Source: Allomuricauda sp. ARW1Y1
GTDB lineage: Bacteria > Bacteroidota > Bacteroidia > Flavobacteriales > Flavobacteriaceae
Length of the DNA stretch: 64,000 bases
NCBI RefSeq assembly: GCF_013407935.1
Contig: NZ_JACBZU010000003.1
Span: forward strand, 62,001 to 126,000
Direction: 5' to 3'
The position numbers were made by a program, and so were the translations under genes. The notes under the pieces are model-generated. The model did not search any database. It worked only from the letters and a program-made list of their open reading frames with translations, and was not told the origin of the DNA. Position 1 is the first letter of the stretch, and every line of letters starts with the position of its first letter. Positions 9,469 through 18,406 of the stretch are shown here, piece by piece.

Positions 9469-10826
9469 ATGAATTCAAGAAGAAGATTTGTCCAAAATAC
9501 CTCCATACTGGGCGCTGCCTTGGCATTGGCGCCCAGCTTCACCCATGGCGCGATAAATAAAATACCTAAAAGCACGATTAATATTGGATTGATTGGTGTG
9601 GGGCTTAGAGGAACGACCCACCTCTCCAATCTGTTGAAGCGCGATGATGTCCATATTTCCGCTATTTGTGACATTGATGCAAGCCGAATTGCCATTGCTG
9701 AGGATTTGATAGCCAAGGCGAGTAAAAAAAGCCCAAATCCTTTGGAAGCAACCCCTATGATTATAGAAATCTACTGGACATAAAAGAATTGGATGCCGTT
9801 GTCATATCAACACCTTGGCTATGGCATACCCGCATGACAGTCGATGCAATGGAGGCTGGCAAATATGCGGGAGTAGAAGTCTCAGCGGCGAATACACTCG
9901 AAGAGTGCTGGGATCTAGTAAATACCCATGAACGAACTGGCACGCATATGATGATTCTTGAAAATGTGAACTATCGGCGTGATGTAATGGCAGTGCTTCA
10001 TATGGTAAAACAGCAGATTTTTGGTGAACTGGTTCATTTTCGTTGTGGATACCAGCATGATTTAAGACATGTGAAGTTCAACGACGGTAAAACTGCTTAT
10101 GGAAAGGGAGCTGAGTTTGGTGAAAAAGGAGTTTCAGAGTCCAAATGGCGTACCATACATTCGGTCAAAAGAAATGCAGATGTTTATCCTACCCATGGGC
10201 TTGGTCCAATAGCTGTAATGGCTGACGTTAATCGGGGAAACAGATTGGTTTCCATGACCTCTCATGCCACCAAAGGGATAGGGTTGCACAATTATGTTGT
10301 TGAGGTCGGTGGGGAGGAGCATCCCAATGCCAAGGTAAAGTTTAAACAGGGCGATGTTATCACATCCACTCTGGAAACTGCCAATGGCGAGACGATAATC
10401 ATTACCCATGATTGTAATCTACCAAGACCATATTCTTTGGGCTTTAGGGTCCAGGGTGCCAAGGGCCTTTGGGAAGTGGATGGCAATAGAATCTATGTGG
10501 AGGGTCAATCGGACCCACACCAATGGGACCAGGCGGATTCATGGTTAAAGGATTATGATCATCCCTTGTGGAAAACATTTGGGGATATGGCCCAGGATGC
10601 CGGACATGGAGGGATGGATTTTTTTGTGATGAATGCCTTTATAGAAAGTGTTAAGGCGAACATTGCACCTCCCTTGGATGTTTATGATGCAGCAGCTTGG
10701 AGTGCCGTCACCCCCCTCTCTGAGGCATCCATTGCCAATAATGGTGAATCACAAGACTTTCCTGATTTTACTCGGGGCCAATGGATTAAAAGAAAATCAT
10801 TTGATTGGATGAATGGGAAGTATTGA
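9469..10826 (+). pseudogene. GH109-like alpha-N-acetylgalactosaminidase, split by a 1-base frameshift
   Basis: Two adjacent frames encode one protein. The first (9469-9783) has a twin-arginine start (MNSRRRFVQNTS) and Rossmann motif GLIGVGLRGTTH; the second continues with DAVVISTPWLWHTRM through THGLGPIAVMAD, GHGGMDFFV and the C-terminal domain of GH109 enzymes, NAD-dependent alpha-N-acetylgalactosaminidases of the Gfo/Idh/MocA superfamily. The break maps to the seven-A run at 9724-9730. One extra A restores SKKKPKSFGSNPYDYRN and an uninterrupted 452-residue reading frame, the normal size. After the shift the sequence looks fully conserved, so the lesion is recent, a sequencing error, or read through by slippage. 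Fits the GH20/sialoglycan context. Confidence 0.85.
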
Positions 10827-10910
10827 AATGGGCGGTCTTAAGATTTGGTACAGATTCATTTGGCAGTCACTTGACATCATTCCTATCGCTATGGAACATA
10901 AGAAGCAGTA

Positions 10911-12017
10911 ATGGAGGGAACTATTAGTACAAAGGATAAAGAGACGATTATCGTAAAGGCTCCTGGACGGACTTGTCTATTTGGTGACCATCAGGATTAT
11001 TTGGAACTACCTGTGATAGCCTGTGCCATAAGCAGACATATCACATTAAAGGCCAAAAAAAATGCAAACTGTCTTTTAAACATTGATCAACCCGACATTG
11101 GAGAGAAAAGAAGCATAGATTTGAATAAGGGCATCATTCCCGTGGGAAAAGATGATTTTTTTATGGCTGCCATAGACTTGCTAGCAGATTATGGTTGTTA
11201 TCCTGACCAAGGATATGATATTGTTATTACGGGTAACATTCCTATCAATGCCGGAACTTCAAGCTCAAGTGCACTCGTGGTAGCATGGGTGGAATTTTTG
11301 ATCACTTCCTTTGGTTGTGATGTGCCCGTTACGCCCAAATTTGTAGCTGAGATGGCCTATCAGGCAGAAGTGGTTTATCATGGCATGCCAGGCGGTAAAA
11401 TGGACCAATACAGTATTGGTCTGGGACATGTGATTTATCTGGAAACCGGCACCCCCTTGTATTACGAGACTTTTGAGAAGTTTATTCCGGGCCTTATTGT
11501 CGGAGTATCGGGCATTCCAAAAGATACTTCAGGAGTTCTTCGTGAATTGAGGGATAAGGCACAATTGTCTGTTTTGACCATTAAAAAATACCTTAAGGAA
11601 TTTGACTTGAGTAAGGTGAGTATTGAAAATATTGGGAGTTACCTTGCTTATGTGCCCGAAGACTTACAGGTCTTCTTTGTGGCCGCAGTCCGCAATCATA
11701 GCATTACAAGGGAGGCATTGTTGGAATTCAGGAGACCTACACTTGATTTGAAAAAAATAGGTGCTCTGATGTTGGAGCATCATGGGATACTACGGGATTA
11801 TTTGAACATAACTGTTCCCTTAATAGATAATATGGTGGATGCTGCCCTTGAAGCAGGCGCTTATGGGGCGAAAATCGTTGGCTCAGGTAGGGGAGGGTGT
11901 ATTGTGGTTCTTTCTCCTAAGGACAAAGTAGATACTGTTATTGCATCCATAAGGGCGGTAGGTGCCAAGGACGCCTTTACGGTTCAAGTGGATCCAGGTG
12001 CTAGAGTAAAAAAATAA
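10911..12017 (+). CDS. GHMP-family sugar kinase
   Basis: 368 residues, cytoplasmic. GHMP motif 1 is APGRTCLFGDHQDYL, motif 2 the ATP-binding NAGTSSSSAL, motif 3 GSGRGGCIVVL. Motif 1 departs from canonical galactokinase (PGRxNLIGEHTDY), so a non-galactose anomeric kinase is likelier: relatives act on GalNAc, fucose, uronic acids or mannoheptose. A canonical galactokinase is encoded elsewhere in the window (53697-54809), supporting a different substrate. The next gene, 18 bases on, is a nucleotidyltransferase. Inference: kinase and nucleotidyltransferase convert a salvaged sugar (perhaps an N-acetylhexosamine released by the GH20 and GH109 enzymes) to its 1-phosphate and then to an NDP-sugar. 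Confidence 0.85.
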   Translation: MEGTISTKDKETIIVKAPGRTCLFGDHQDYLELPVIACAISRHITLKAKKNANCLLNIDQPDIGEKRSIDLNKGIIPVGKDDFFMAAIDLLADYGCYPDQGYDIVITGNIPINAGTSSSSALVVAWVEFLITSFGCDVPVTPKFVAEMAYQAEVVYHGMPGGKMDQYSIGLGHVIYLETGTPLYYETFEKFIPGLIVGVSGIPKDTSGVLRELRDKAQLSVLTIKKYLKEFDLSKVSIENIGSYLAYVPEDLQVFFVAAVRNHSITREALLEFRRPTLDLKKIGALMLEHHGILRDYLNITVPLIDNMVDAALEAGAYGAKIVGSGRGGCIVVLSPKDKVDTVIASIRAVGAKDAFTVQVDPGARVKK

Positions 12018-12035
12018 ACAATTAAACAGAGTAAC

Positions 12036-12908
12036 ATGAAATCGCTAAATAGTCTGGTTATACTGGCCGGAGGGGCTTCTTCAAGGATGAAGAAAAATGC
12101 ACAGAGCCAATCCATATTGAGCCCAGAAGAACTACAACAGGCTAACGAACGGAGTAAAGGCTTGATTGGTTTAGGTGCAGATGGACGTCCTATGTTGGAT
12201 TATGTGCTGTATAATGCCAAAAAAGCTGGATATCAAAAAGTGTATATCGTCATTGGCGAAAAAGGGGAGTTGTTCCAAGAGTTTTATGGGGGAAAAGATG
12301 GGTTTCACGGACTCGAAGTAGTCTTCGCTATCCAAGCTATCCCATCTGTCAGAGAAAAGCCATTCGGGACCGCTGATGCCCTTTACCAAGCTATGGAGCA
12401 GTACCCTGAATTGAAGAAGTTGCGTTTTAGCGTATGCAATAGCGATAATCTATATTCCATAAAAGCGTTTGATAGGGTACGCCATACGAAATCCTCACAA
12501 GCCTTAATTGCATATGATCGTGATGCGCTTGAATTTGATTCGGAACGTATTTCACGCTTTGCGCTGGTCAAAATGGATGATGATTCTAATTTGATCGATA
12601 TTATCGAAAAACCAAAAAGTGATGAGGTAGATAAATACAAAGACAACCTTGGTAAACTTAGGGTAAGTATGAACATTTTTACATTTGACGGTGAAAAGCT
12701 TTTTCCTTTTCTGAAGCACTGTCCTGTCCATCCGATACGCAACGAAAAGGAATTGCCAACAGCATTGCTGAACATGCTTGTGAAATTTCCAGGGGAAATG
12801 AAAGCTATTCCCTTGTCCGAGCATGTTCCCGACTTAACTGCCAAAAGTGACATAGTGGAGGTGAAAAAATACCTAAAGAAACATTATTCAAAAATGGATT
12901 GGTATTAA
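12036..12908 (+). CDS. Sugar-1-phosphate nucleotidyltransferase
   Basis: 290 residues, cytoplasmic. The N-terminus has the glycine-rich nucleotide loop LVILAGGASSRMKK of NTP-transferase enzymes. An insertion (about residues 24-48) separates it from the following GRPMLDYVLYNAKKAGY. KPFGTADALYQAM and VCNSDNLY supply the base/ribose-binding and metal-binding segments (the Asp in NSDN), and LIDIIEKPKSDEVDKY matches the later conserved EKP segment. It lies just after the GHMP kinase and ends the cluster. The nucleotide used (UTP, GTP or other) cannot be told. The GHMP kinase partner suggests a salvage rather than a de novo pathway. Confidence 0.82.
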   Translation: MKSLNSLVILAGGASSRMKKNAQSQSILSPEELQQANERSKGLIGLGADGRPMLDYVLYNAKKAGYQKVYIVIGEKGELFQEFYGGKDGFHGLEVVFAIQAIPSVREKPFGTADALYQAMEQYPELKKLRFSVCNSDNLYSIKAFDRVRHTKSSQALIAYDRDALEFDSERISRFALVKMDDDSNLIDIIEKPKSDEVDKYKDNLGKLRVSMNIFTFDGEKLFPFLKHCPVHPIRNEKELPTALLNMLVKFPGEMKAIPLSEHVPDLTAKSDIVEVKKYLKKHYSKMDWY

Positions 12909-13144
12909 GGCCCATTAAAGCGCTAACATTAATAAATAAATCATGGTTTCATTTATTGGAGCATGGTCACGATATCCGGGAATACTCATGCATCTAGATT
13001 TACTTGGGTTAACTTCGAAATTAACCAAATAGATACGTGGCATCATCGGGTTTATGAAAAGCCACGGAATTTAGTAAGTCCATTCTATCATGGTAATGCT
13101 TAATAACATGTGTAGTCTAAATACAAAAACAAATTTATGGTCAA

Positions 13145-13840
13145 ATGGTAAGAGTAAGAGATAATTTTAAACCCAACATCATATGTATGATTTGTTTTGT
13201 TGGCTTCATCTTTGGTATCCAGGCACAGCAAAATACCAAAGTGGATAGTCTCCGTAGACCAAGTAATTTCGAAGACAAGGTCGCCCAATTCAGAATGTTC
13301 CCGAATGACACCCTTGATGTTATTTTTTTAGGTAACAGCATAACGGCAGGAACGCAATGGAACGAATTGCTGGATATGGACAATGCTGTGAATCGTGGGA
13401 TATCGGGTGACACGACTTATGGTGTGCTAGAACGCTTGGATGAAATTACCGAGGGCAGACCGGCAAAAATATTCATCTTGTTAGGGATTAATGATTTGGC
13501 CAGAAACATTTCCAATGATATTATCCTAAGAAACTACAGTATCATAATCGATCGGATTCAAAAGGAATCCCCGTCTACCCAAATTTATGTTCAGACCCTG
13601 CTACCAGTGAATAGCACTTTTAAAAGATTTGTAAACCATTATAGTAAGGCTCCCCTTATTTTAAAGATCAATAGGCGTCTGCGAAAAATGACTGAACAAA
13701 AAAAAGTAAACCTTATCGATTTGCACTCACATTTTTTGGACAAAAATGGAAAATTGGATATTCAGTATACCAATGACGGTTTGCATTTAACGGCGATGGG
13801 TTATCGTTTATGGGCATTATTATTAAAGCCGTATCTATAA
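13145..13840 (+). CDS. Exported SGNH/GDSL hydrolase
   Basis: 231 residues with a signal peptide ending near GIQAQQ. The four SGNH blocks are in order: IFLGNSITAG (nucleophile Ser), NRGISGDTT (Gly), LLGINDLARN (Asn), and TNDGLHLTAMGY (Asp and His). This pattern matches the platelet-activating-factor acetylhydrolase/sialate-esterase-like branch of GDSL esterases. Family knowledge: deacetylation of carbohydrates or lipids. The gene stands alone, 236 bp after the nucleotidyltransferase and 256 bp before the LytTR gene. It may be a second deacetylase for the upstream glycan cluster. The substrate is unknown. Confidence 0.85.
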   Translation: MVRVRDNFKPNIICMICFVGFIFGIQAQQNTKVDSLRRPSNFEDKVAQFRMFPNDTLDVIFLGNSITAGTQWNELLDMDNAVNRGISGDTTYGVLERLDEITEGRPAKIFILLGINDLARNISNDIILRNYSIIIDRIQKESPSTQIYVQTLLPVNSTFKRFVNHYSKAPLILKINRRLRKMTEQKKVNLIDLHSHFLDKNGKLDIQYTNDGLHLTAMGYRLWALLLKPYL

Positions 13841-14096
13841 GAAAACTATTTTTTAAACAGTATGTAGGCCATTTCATGGAAAAGTATCATACCTAAATTG
13901 GTTACAAAGAAATAGCTGCCAGAAGTACCTAGGTAGGTAATAGTTTCCTATACAAGATAAAAAAGGGTCAACCTTCTACTTTTTGGGAAAAGCAAGTTAT
14001 GGATGCTTTGGGGATTGGAAGTAACATTTAGAAATTAAGAAGTTGAGAAGGTATCTAGTAAAAGGATCAAAATTATATTGATAATTTTGAATCATT

Positions 14097-14984
14097 ATGA
14101 TACTTGAGTTTTTAAAAAAGCCATACCCTTTTATATTTAATCGCTATAGTGTTTGGGTTCCATCCAGTATCACATTCGTATTGATTATTTTTTTGGCCCC
14201 TTTGGGATTCTCATCGATCGACCTTTTTGAAAGAGTTGTCATTGCTCTGGTGATAGCATTGATCATAGCGGGTACAATCCATTTTGGCGTCATCGGTTTA
14301 AAAAGACTATTGCCAAGCTATATGGGTGAGGACAGCTGGACCATAGGCAAAGAGTTTGTATTGTATGTTTTTATATTATCAGTGATTATTTTGACCATAT
14401 CTTGTGTGTTTATTGCCGTGGTCCTGTATCAATATGATAGTATAAACCCAGCTGAAATCTTCCTAAATGTGTTTTTAAGAACAGCGAAAATAACCTTTGG
14501 TATTTGCATTATTCCCATAGTTATTTCTATTCTTATCGAGCAAAAAAATTACCAAAAAAGACAATTCCTAAAAGCACATCAACTGTCCGAAAATTTAAAA
14601 AAGGAAATCTTTTCCATTAAAAATGAGAAATCAAAAAGGGAAGAAAAAGTCTTGTTCAGATCGGATAATAATGATATTGAACTGCAACTAAATTTCGAGG
14701 ATATCATATTTATCAAATCGGATGGGAATTATATCGAAGTACACTATCAAAATAAACATAATATTGCTAAAAAGGTAATTCGGCAACGGATAAAAAATAT
14801 TGAAGCTTCTTTGCCCAAGGATATTTTTTTTAGGTGTCATAATAGATTTATCGTTAATAAAAGTTTCATCATCAACATAAACGGCAATGCGAGAGGTTTA
14901 AGTTTAGAGCTTGCAAACAGTGATGAAACGATTAATGTATCCCGAACAAAAATTAAAGCGCTTGAATCATTTTTAGTTCAGTAG
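14097..14984 (+). CDS. Membrane-anchored LytTR-domain transcriptional regulator
   Basis: 295 residues. Four hydrophobic segments (about residues 20-160) form a membrane domain, followed by a charged linker with coiled-coil character (residues 160-190) and a C-terminal LytTR DNA-binding domain: IIFIKSDGNYIEVHY, FFRCHNRFIVNKSFI and ETINVSRTKIKALESFL. There is no receiver domain, so it is not a standard response regulator; the membrane part may sense directly. The gene is followed by a DUF2306-like protein and the exported-hydrolase operon, which are its most likely targets (inference from position only). Its own 256-bp upstream region shows no clear operator. Confidence 0.87.
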   Translation: MILEFLKKPYPFIFNRYSVWVPSSITFVLIIFLAPLGFSSIDLFERVVIALVIALIIAGTIHFGVIGLKRLLPSYMGEDSWTIGKEFVLYVFILSVIILTISCVFIAVVLYQYDSINPAEIFLNVFLRTAKITFGICIIPIVISILIEQKNYQKRQFLKAHQLSENLKKEIFSIKNEKSKREEKVLFRSDNNDIELQLNFEDIIFIKSDGNYIEVHYQNKHNIAKKVIRQRIKNIEASLPKDIFFRCHNRFIVNKSFIININGNARGLSLELANSDETINVSRTKIKALESFLVQ

Positions 14985-15093
14985 GAAAATTGCCTTCCCA
15001 TTCTTAACATATACTTCCCGCCCTTACCATCGCCCTAAAAACATGGTGTATTTTTTAAAGATGACTATCATATTTGCCTAAAATCTGCAAATT

Positions 15094-15774
15094 ATGATGG
15101 AGCCCCTGATGGATTTTGTATTGTATTTACACATTACTGTAGGTGCTATTGCCCTGGTCACCGGAGGTGTTGCCATAGCAAGTGAAAAAGGTAAGTCCAT
15201 TCACCTTAAATTTGGAAGGATTTATGTTCTAGCGATGACAATGGTTTTTCTGACCGGTATCGTGGTTGCGGGTTATGCCTTCAATAGATTTCTATTTTTA
15301 ATCGCATTTTTAAGCTACTACAGTGTTTTTTGTGGGGTACGTATCCTACGGTTAAAAAAGCTCCACAAAGGTCAAAGACCAAAATGGTTCGATTGGTTTG
15401 CAGGGATTGTAAATACGATGGCAAACCTTGTTTTTATAGGCTTAGGTATTTATTATGTCAAAGGAAATGGTCTGTTTTCGGGTGGCGCACTGCTATCCTT
15501 GGGTTTTGGAATTGGTGGTTTGTTGATTTCCTATGTCAACCTGCACCCATTCATTAAAAAGCCAAAGAAGGCCTACCATTGGTATTTATCCCATATAGGA
15601 AACATGATGGGGGGCTATATTGCTACTCTCACCGCCTTTTTATCCACGGTTGTTACCCGGTACGATGCCATGAATCCTTTCCTGGCCTTCGCATTACCAT
15701 CCCTAATAGGTGTTCCCATGTTGATTTTTTGGCAAAGGAAAATAGAACGAAAATATTTTAATACAATAAAGTAA
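15094..15774 (+). CDS. DUF2306-like integral membrane protein
   Basis: 226 residues with about seven hydrophobic helices, starting LYLHITVGAIALVTGGVAIASEKG followed by HLKFGRIYV, typical of the DUF2306 family of uncharacterised inner-membrane proteins. Conserved His residues in helix 1 (LHITVG), in HLKFGR and in YHWYLSHIGNMMGGYIA could bind haem or metal (inference). The start may instead be the ATG at 15109. It lies between the LytTR regulator and the exported-protease gene, 11 bases before the latter, so it may lead that operon. Confidence 0.7.
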   Translation: MMEPLMDFVLYLHITVGAIALVTGGVAIASEKGKSIHLKFGRIYVLAMTMVFLTGIVVAGYAFNRFLFLIAFLSYYSVFCGVRILRLKKLHKGQRPKWFDWFAGIVNTMANLVFIGLGIYYVKGNGLFSGGALLSLGFGIGGLLISYVNLHPFIKKPKKAYHWYLSHIGNMMGGYIATLTAFLSTVVTRYDAMNPFLAFALPSLIGVPMLIFWQRKIERKYFNTIK

Positions 15775-15785
15775 GCCGATCAAGA

Positions 15786-16949
15786 ATGAAATATCAAATC
15801 AGAATACTCTTCGCAGTACTTGTTGCTTTTTGTCATAGCTGCAACACGGTAACCCAAATAAACATGAACGCCAAATCAGCGGTAATAGGCGAACATGTGG
15901 ATAGTTTACGTTTTACGTACAAGAAAAAAATCATTGTGGTGGATGCTTCTTTGGAAGATGGCCAGGGGACGCATCAATTCATTTTTGATACAGGAGCGTT
16001 TTATACGAAAATTGAAAAGACATTGGCCGATTCCTTGCAGCTGCCAACGGTTTTTACCAAAAGCAATGGCACTGCACAGGGGGTTACCAGGGAGGTGGAA
16101 ATGACTTCCTCCCGTACGATCAGATTGGGACAAACGGCCTACCAAGACATAGCTGCCGGAAAATTGGTGTATGCCCAAGACTCATATAGCCCTTGTTTGG
16201 CTGAGGATGGTATTATGGGTGCCAACCTGATTAAACTCCGGAACTGGAAAGTCGATTTTCAAAGACAGCAGCTTTATTCCTCGAATGAAACTTTTGAAGC
16301 GGAAAAGGCAGGAATGGAAGATGTCATAGACTTTAGTACCGGTTTTCTATCGGGCATACCAGAAATTGAAATCCAGGTAGCAGGTAAGACAATTAAAAAT
16401 GTGCTGTTCGATCTAGGGTATAACGGTGGGTTGGTTTTACCAAAAAAGTATGCCGGATACTTTACGGATACCAAGTCTGAAATCTTCTTGGACCAATCTA
16501 CTTCGGGCATATTTGGCAGTAATCTTGATACCTTGGAGGTAAAAGTTCTAGACCTCACTTTGGGAAACCATAAAGGTAAGATTCCAATTGAGTTTTCTTC
16601 CTTGAACAAAGCCCTTTTAGGCAATGATGTTCTGGAGCATTTCACGGTGTACCTCAATTACGACCACAATAAAATCACCTTGATTCCAATGTCATCCATT
16701 GTCGTGGACGAACCCAAAAAGTTCATACCAGGAATACTCAATGATTCCCTTTGGACGGTCAATCGTACACATCAGGACATACCCTTAAAAATAGGGGATA
16801 CCCTCAAATCCATTAATGGACTCAGGCCTAAGGAGGTCTTCAAATCCCATTGTGACTATTTTATGAATGCTTCCAAATTTATGGACCAAGATAGTATCAC
16901 CATTGGATTATTGAACGGCAACATCATAAAAACAGTCTTTAACCCATGA
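15786..16949 (+). CDS. Exported retropepsin-like aspartic protease
   Basis: 387 residues with an N-terminal signal and a possible lipoprotein Cys (CHSCN near residue 19). The first domain has HQFIFDTGAFYTKIE, whose DTGA is the catalytic motif of retropepsin-like aspartyl proteases, followed by EDGIMGANLIK. A second similar half has VLFDLGYNGGLVL, where the expected D-T-G is DLG, and LLGNDVLEHFTVYLNYDHNKITL. The last ~80 residues (PLKIGDTLKSINGLRPKEVF) look PDZ-like. It overlaps the next gene by 4 bases (ATGA), so expression is coupled. Probably periplasmic or envelope peptide processing; the target is unknown. Confidence 0.78.
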   Translation: MKYQIRILFAVLVAFCHSCNTVTQINMNAKSAVIGEHVDSLRFTYKKKIIVVDASLEDGQGTHQFIFDTGAFYTKIEKTLADSLQLPTVFTKSNGTAQGVTREVEMTSSRTIRLGQTAYQDIAAGKLVYAQDSYSPCLAEDGIMGANLIKLRNWKVDFQRQQLYSSNETFEAEKAGMEDVIDFSTGFLSGIPEIEIQVAGKTIKNVLFDLGYNGGLVLPKKYAGYFTDTKSEIFLDQSTSGIFGSNLDTLEVKVLDLTLGNHKGKIPIEFSSLNKALLGNDVLEHFTVYLNYDHNKITLIPMSSIVVDEPKKFIPGILNDSLWTVNRTHQDIPLKIGDTLKSINGLRPKEVFKSHCDYFMNASKFMDQDSITIGLLNGNIIKTVFNP

Positions 16950-18391
16950 AAACGACCTTAACGACCATTGGCCTATTACTGTTGGGTATACATGTTACCA
17001 TGGCCCAAGACTATACAGAAGCAATAGATAAAGCCCGTTTTTTAATAGAAGCCCATCGACAGCAAACCAACATACCTGGTTGCCAAGTGGCGGTGATGGT
17101 GAAGGGTCAATTGGTATGGTCCGAAGGTTTTGGGGTTAGGGATTTGGAAAACGGTCTAAAGGTGACCACGGACACAAAATTCAGGGTGGCCAGTGTCTCA
17201 AAGCCCATCACAGCAATGGCTTTGGGCAAACTGATGGAATCACACCAATTGGATATGGATAAGGATATTAGAACGTATTTGCCCACTTTCCCTGATAAGG
17301 GATATACCATAACCGCCAGGCACTTAGCGTCATCCACCTCAGGTATCAGGCACTATAATGCGAGTGACCCTGAGTTCAATACCAAGCATTATGGTTCCAT
17401 ACTGGCATCATTGGAAAGATTTGAAAACGATGATATATTGTTTGAGCCGGGCACTCAATATGCATATTCCAGTTACGGATGGGTGCTTTTGAGTGCTGTG
17501 ATGGAGAAGGCATCGAATACCTCATTCTTTGCGCTAATGGAAAATACCTGGGATGAATTGGGAATGGACAATACCACTTTCGATTATCCCGACAAAAGGG
17601 TTGATGATACCTCCATGTTCTATGTGTACGATAAGAAAAGAAAGCCCGCCCCAACCGAGAATAGAAGCTTTATGTATGCCGGCGGGGGCTATCTGTCCAC
17701 CGCTAATGATTTGGTGCATATGGGTGATGTCCTGATCAGTGATACCTATCTTAAACCCGAAACACGAGAACTGTTGACCAGTACCTACCAACTTAGCAAT
17801 GGAACGGACACCTATTACGGTTTGGGCTGGGAGACCGGTACGAACAGATTGGGCAGTCAAGTGTTCTTTCATAGTGGATCGTTGCCTACAAGCGTGGCCC
17901 ATCTTATGATCTATCCTGAAGAAGAATTGGTTTTTGCCTATTTGGCCAATACCGGGGACCATGTCTTTTTTAATGCCAGGGAGGCTCAAAGCATTGCCGA
18001 ATTGTTTTTGGAAGAAAAGGCGCTCACCAATACTCAAATACAGCAACTGTTGGGTTCATGGCACATAACAACAACTTCACTTCGAAATAAGGACTCGGAA
18101 GGCCTGCTACGACTGTCGTTGGATGAAGATGCCATGATTTCTGGCTCCATGACATTCAAAAGAAGCAAAAAAAAGATTACATGTCCGATCATGGTTTCAA
18201 CGATTAATGGAGGTGAAGTACACTTGATAGCCGTTTCCCCCATGTTCATTGACATGTATGTTACACTTGCCGACAATGCCAAGGCCTTTACGGGTCATTG
18301 GCTGCATGATTTCAATATCAAAGGGATACCTGAAAAAGACCCCTATTGGGCACCAAGAAAAATAGATGGAATCAAAATTGATCATCAATAA
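16946..18391 (+). CDS. Exported class-C beta-lactamase-like serine hydrolase
   Basis: 481 residues with a signal peptide ending at TMAQ. The SxxK motif SVSKPITAMALGKLM carries the predicted nucleophile; the second motif is YSSYGW (Tyr-Ser-Ser in place of the usual Tyr-x-Asn), and a late FFHSGSLPTS segment matches the third HxG-type motif. A C-terminal ~110-residue beta domain follows (from about LLGSWHITTT). The family includes DD-peptidases, D-aminopeptidases and esterases; most such Bacteroidota proteins are not resistance enzymes. It is coupled by 4-base overlap to the aspartic protease and lies 15 bases before an alpha/beta hydrolase. Role unknown; peptide or ester hydrolysis in the periplasm is inferred. 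Confidence 0.86.
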   Translation: MKTTLTTIGLLLLGIHVTMAQDYTEAIDKARFLIEAHRQQTNIPGCQVAVMVKGQLVWSEGFGVRDLENGLKVTTDTKFRVASVSKPITAMALGKLMESHQLDMDKDIRTYLPTFPDKGYTITARHLASSTSGIRHYNASDPEFNTKHYGSILASLERFENDDILFEPGTQYAYSSYGWVLLSAVMEKASNTSFFALMENTWDELGMDNTTFDYPDKRVDDTSMFYVYDKKRKPAPTENRSFMYAGGGYLSTANDLVHMGDVLISDTYLKPETRELLTSTYQLSNGTDTYYGLGWETGTNRLGSQVFFHSGSLPTSVAHLMIYPEEELVFAYLANTGDHVFFNAREAQSIAELFLEEKALTNTQIQQLLGSWHITTTSLRNKDSEGLLRLSLDEDAMISGSMTFKRSKKKITCPIMVSTINGGEVHLIAVSPMFIDMYVTLADNAKAFTGHWLHDFNIKGIPEKDPYWAPRKIDGIKIDHQ

Positions 18392-18406
18392 TCCTAATTC
18401 AATACC

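Noticed and set aside
13007-13026. GGTTAA/TTAACC inverted repeat as an operator for the GDSL esterase gene
   Set aside because: Short arms in AT-rich DNA, about 120 bases from the gene, with no second copy noticed.
16946-18391. Antibiotic-resistance beta-lactamase
   Set aside because: The second motif is Tyr-Ser-Ser rather than Tyr-x-Asn, there is an extra C-terminal domain, and the operon context points to a peptidase/esterase role.
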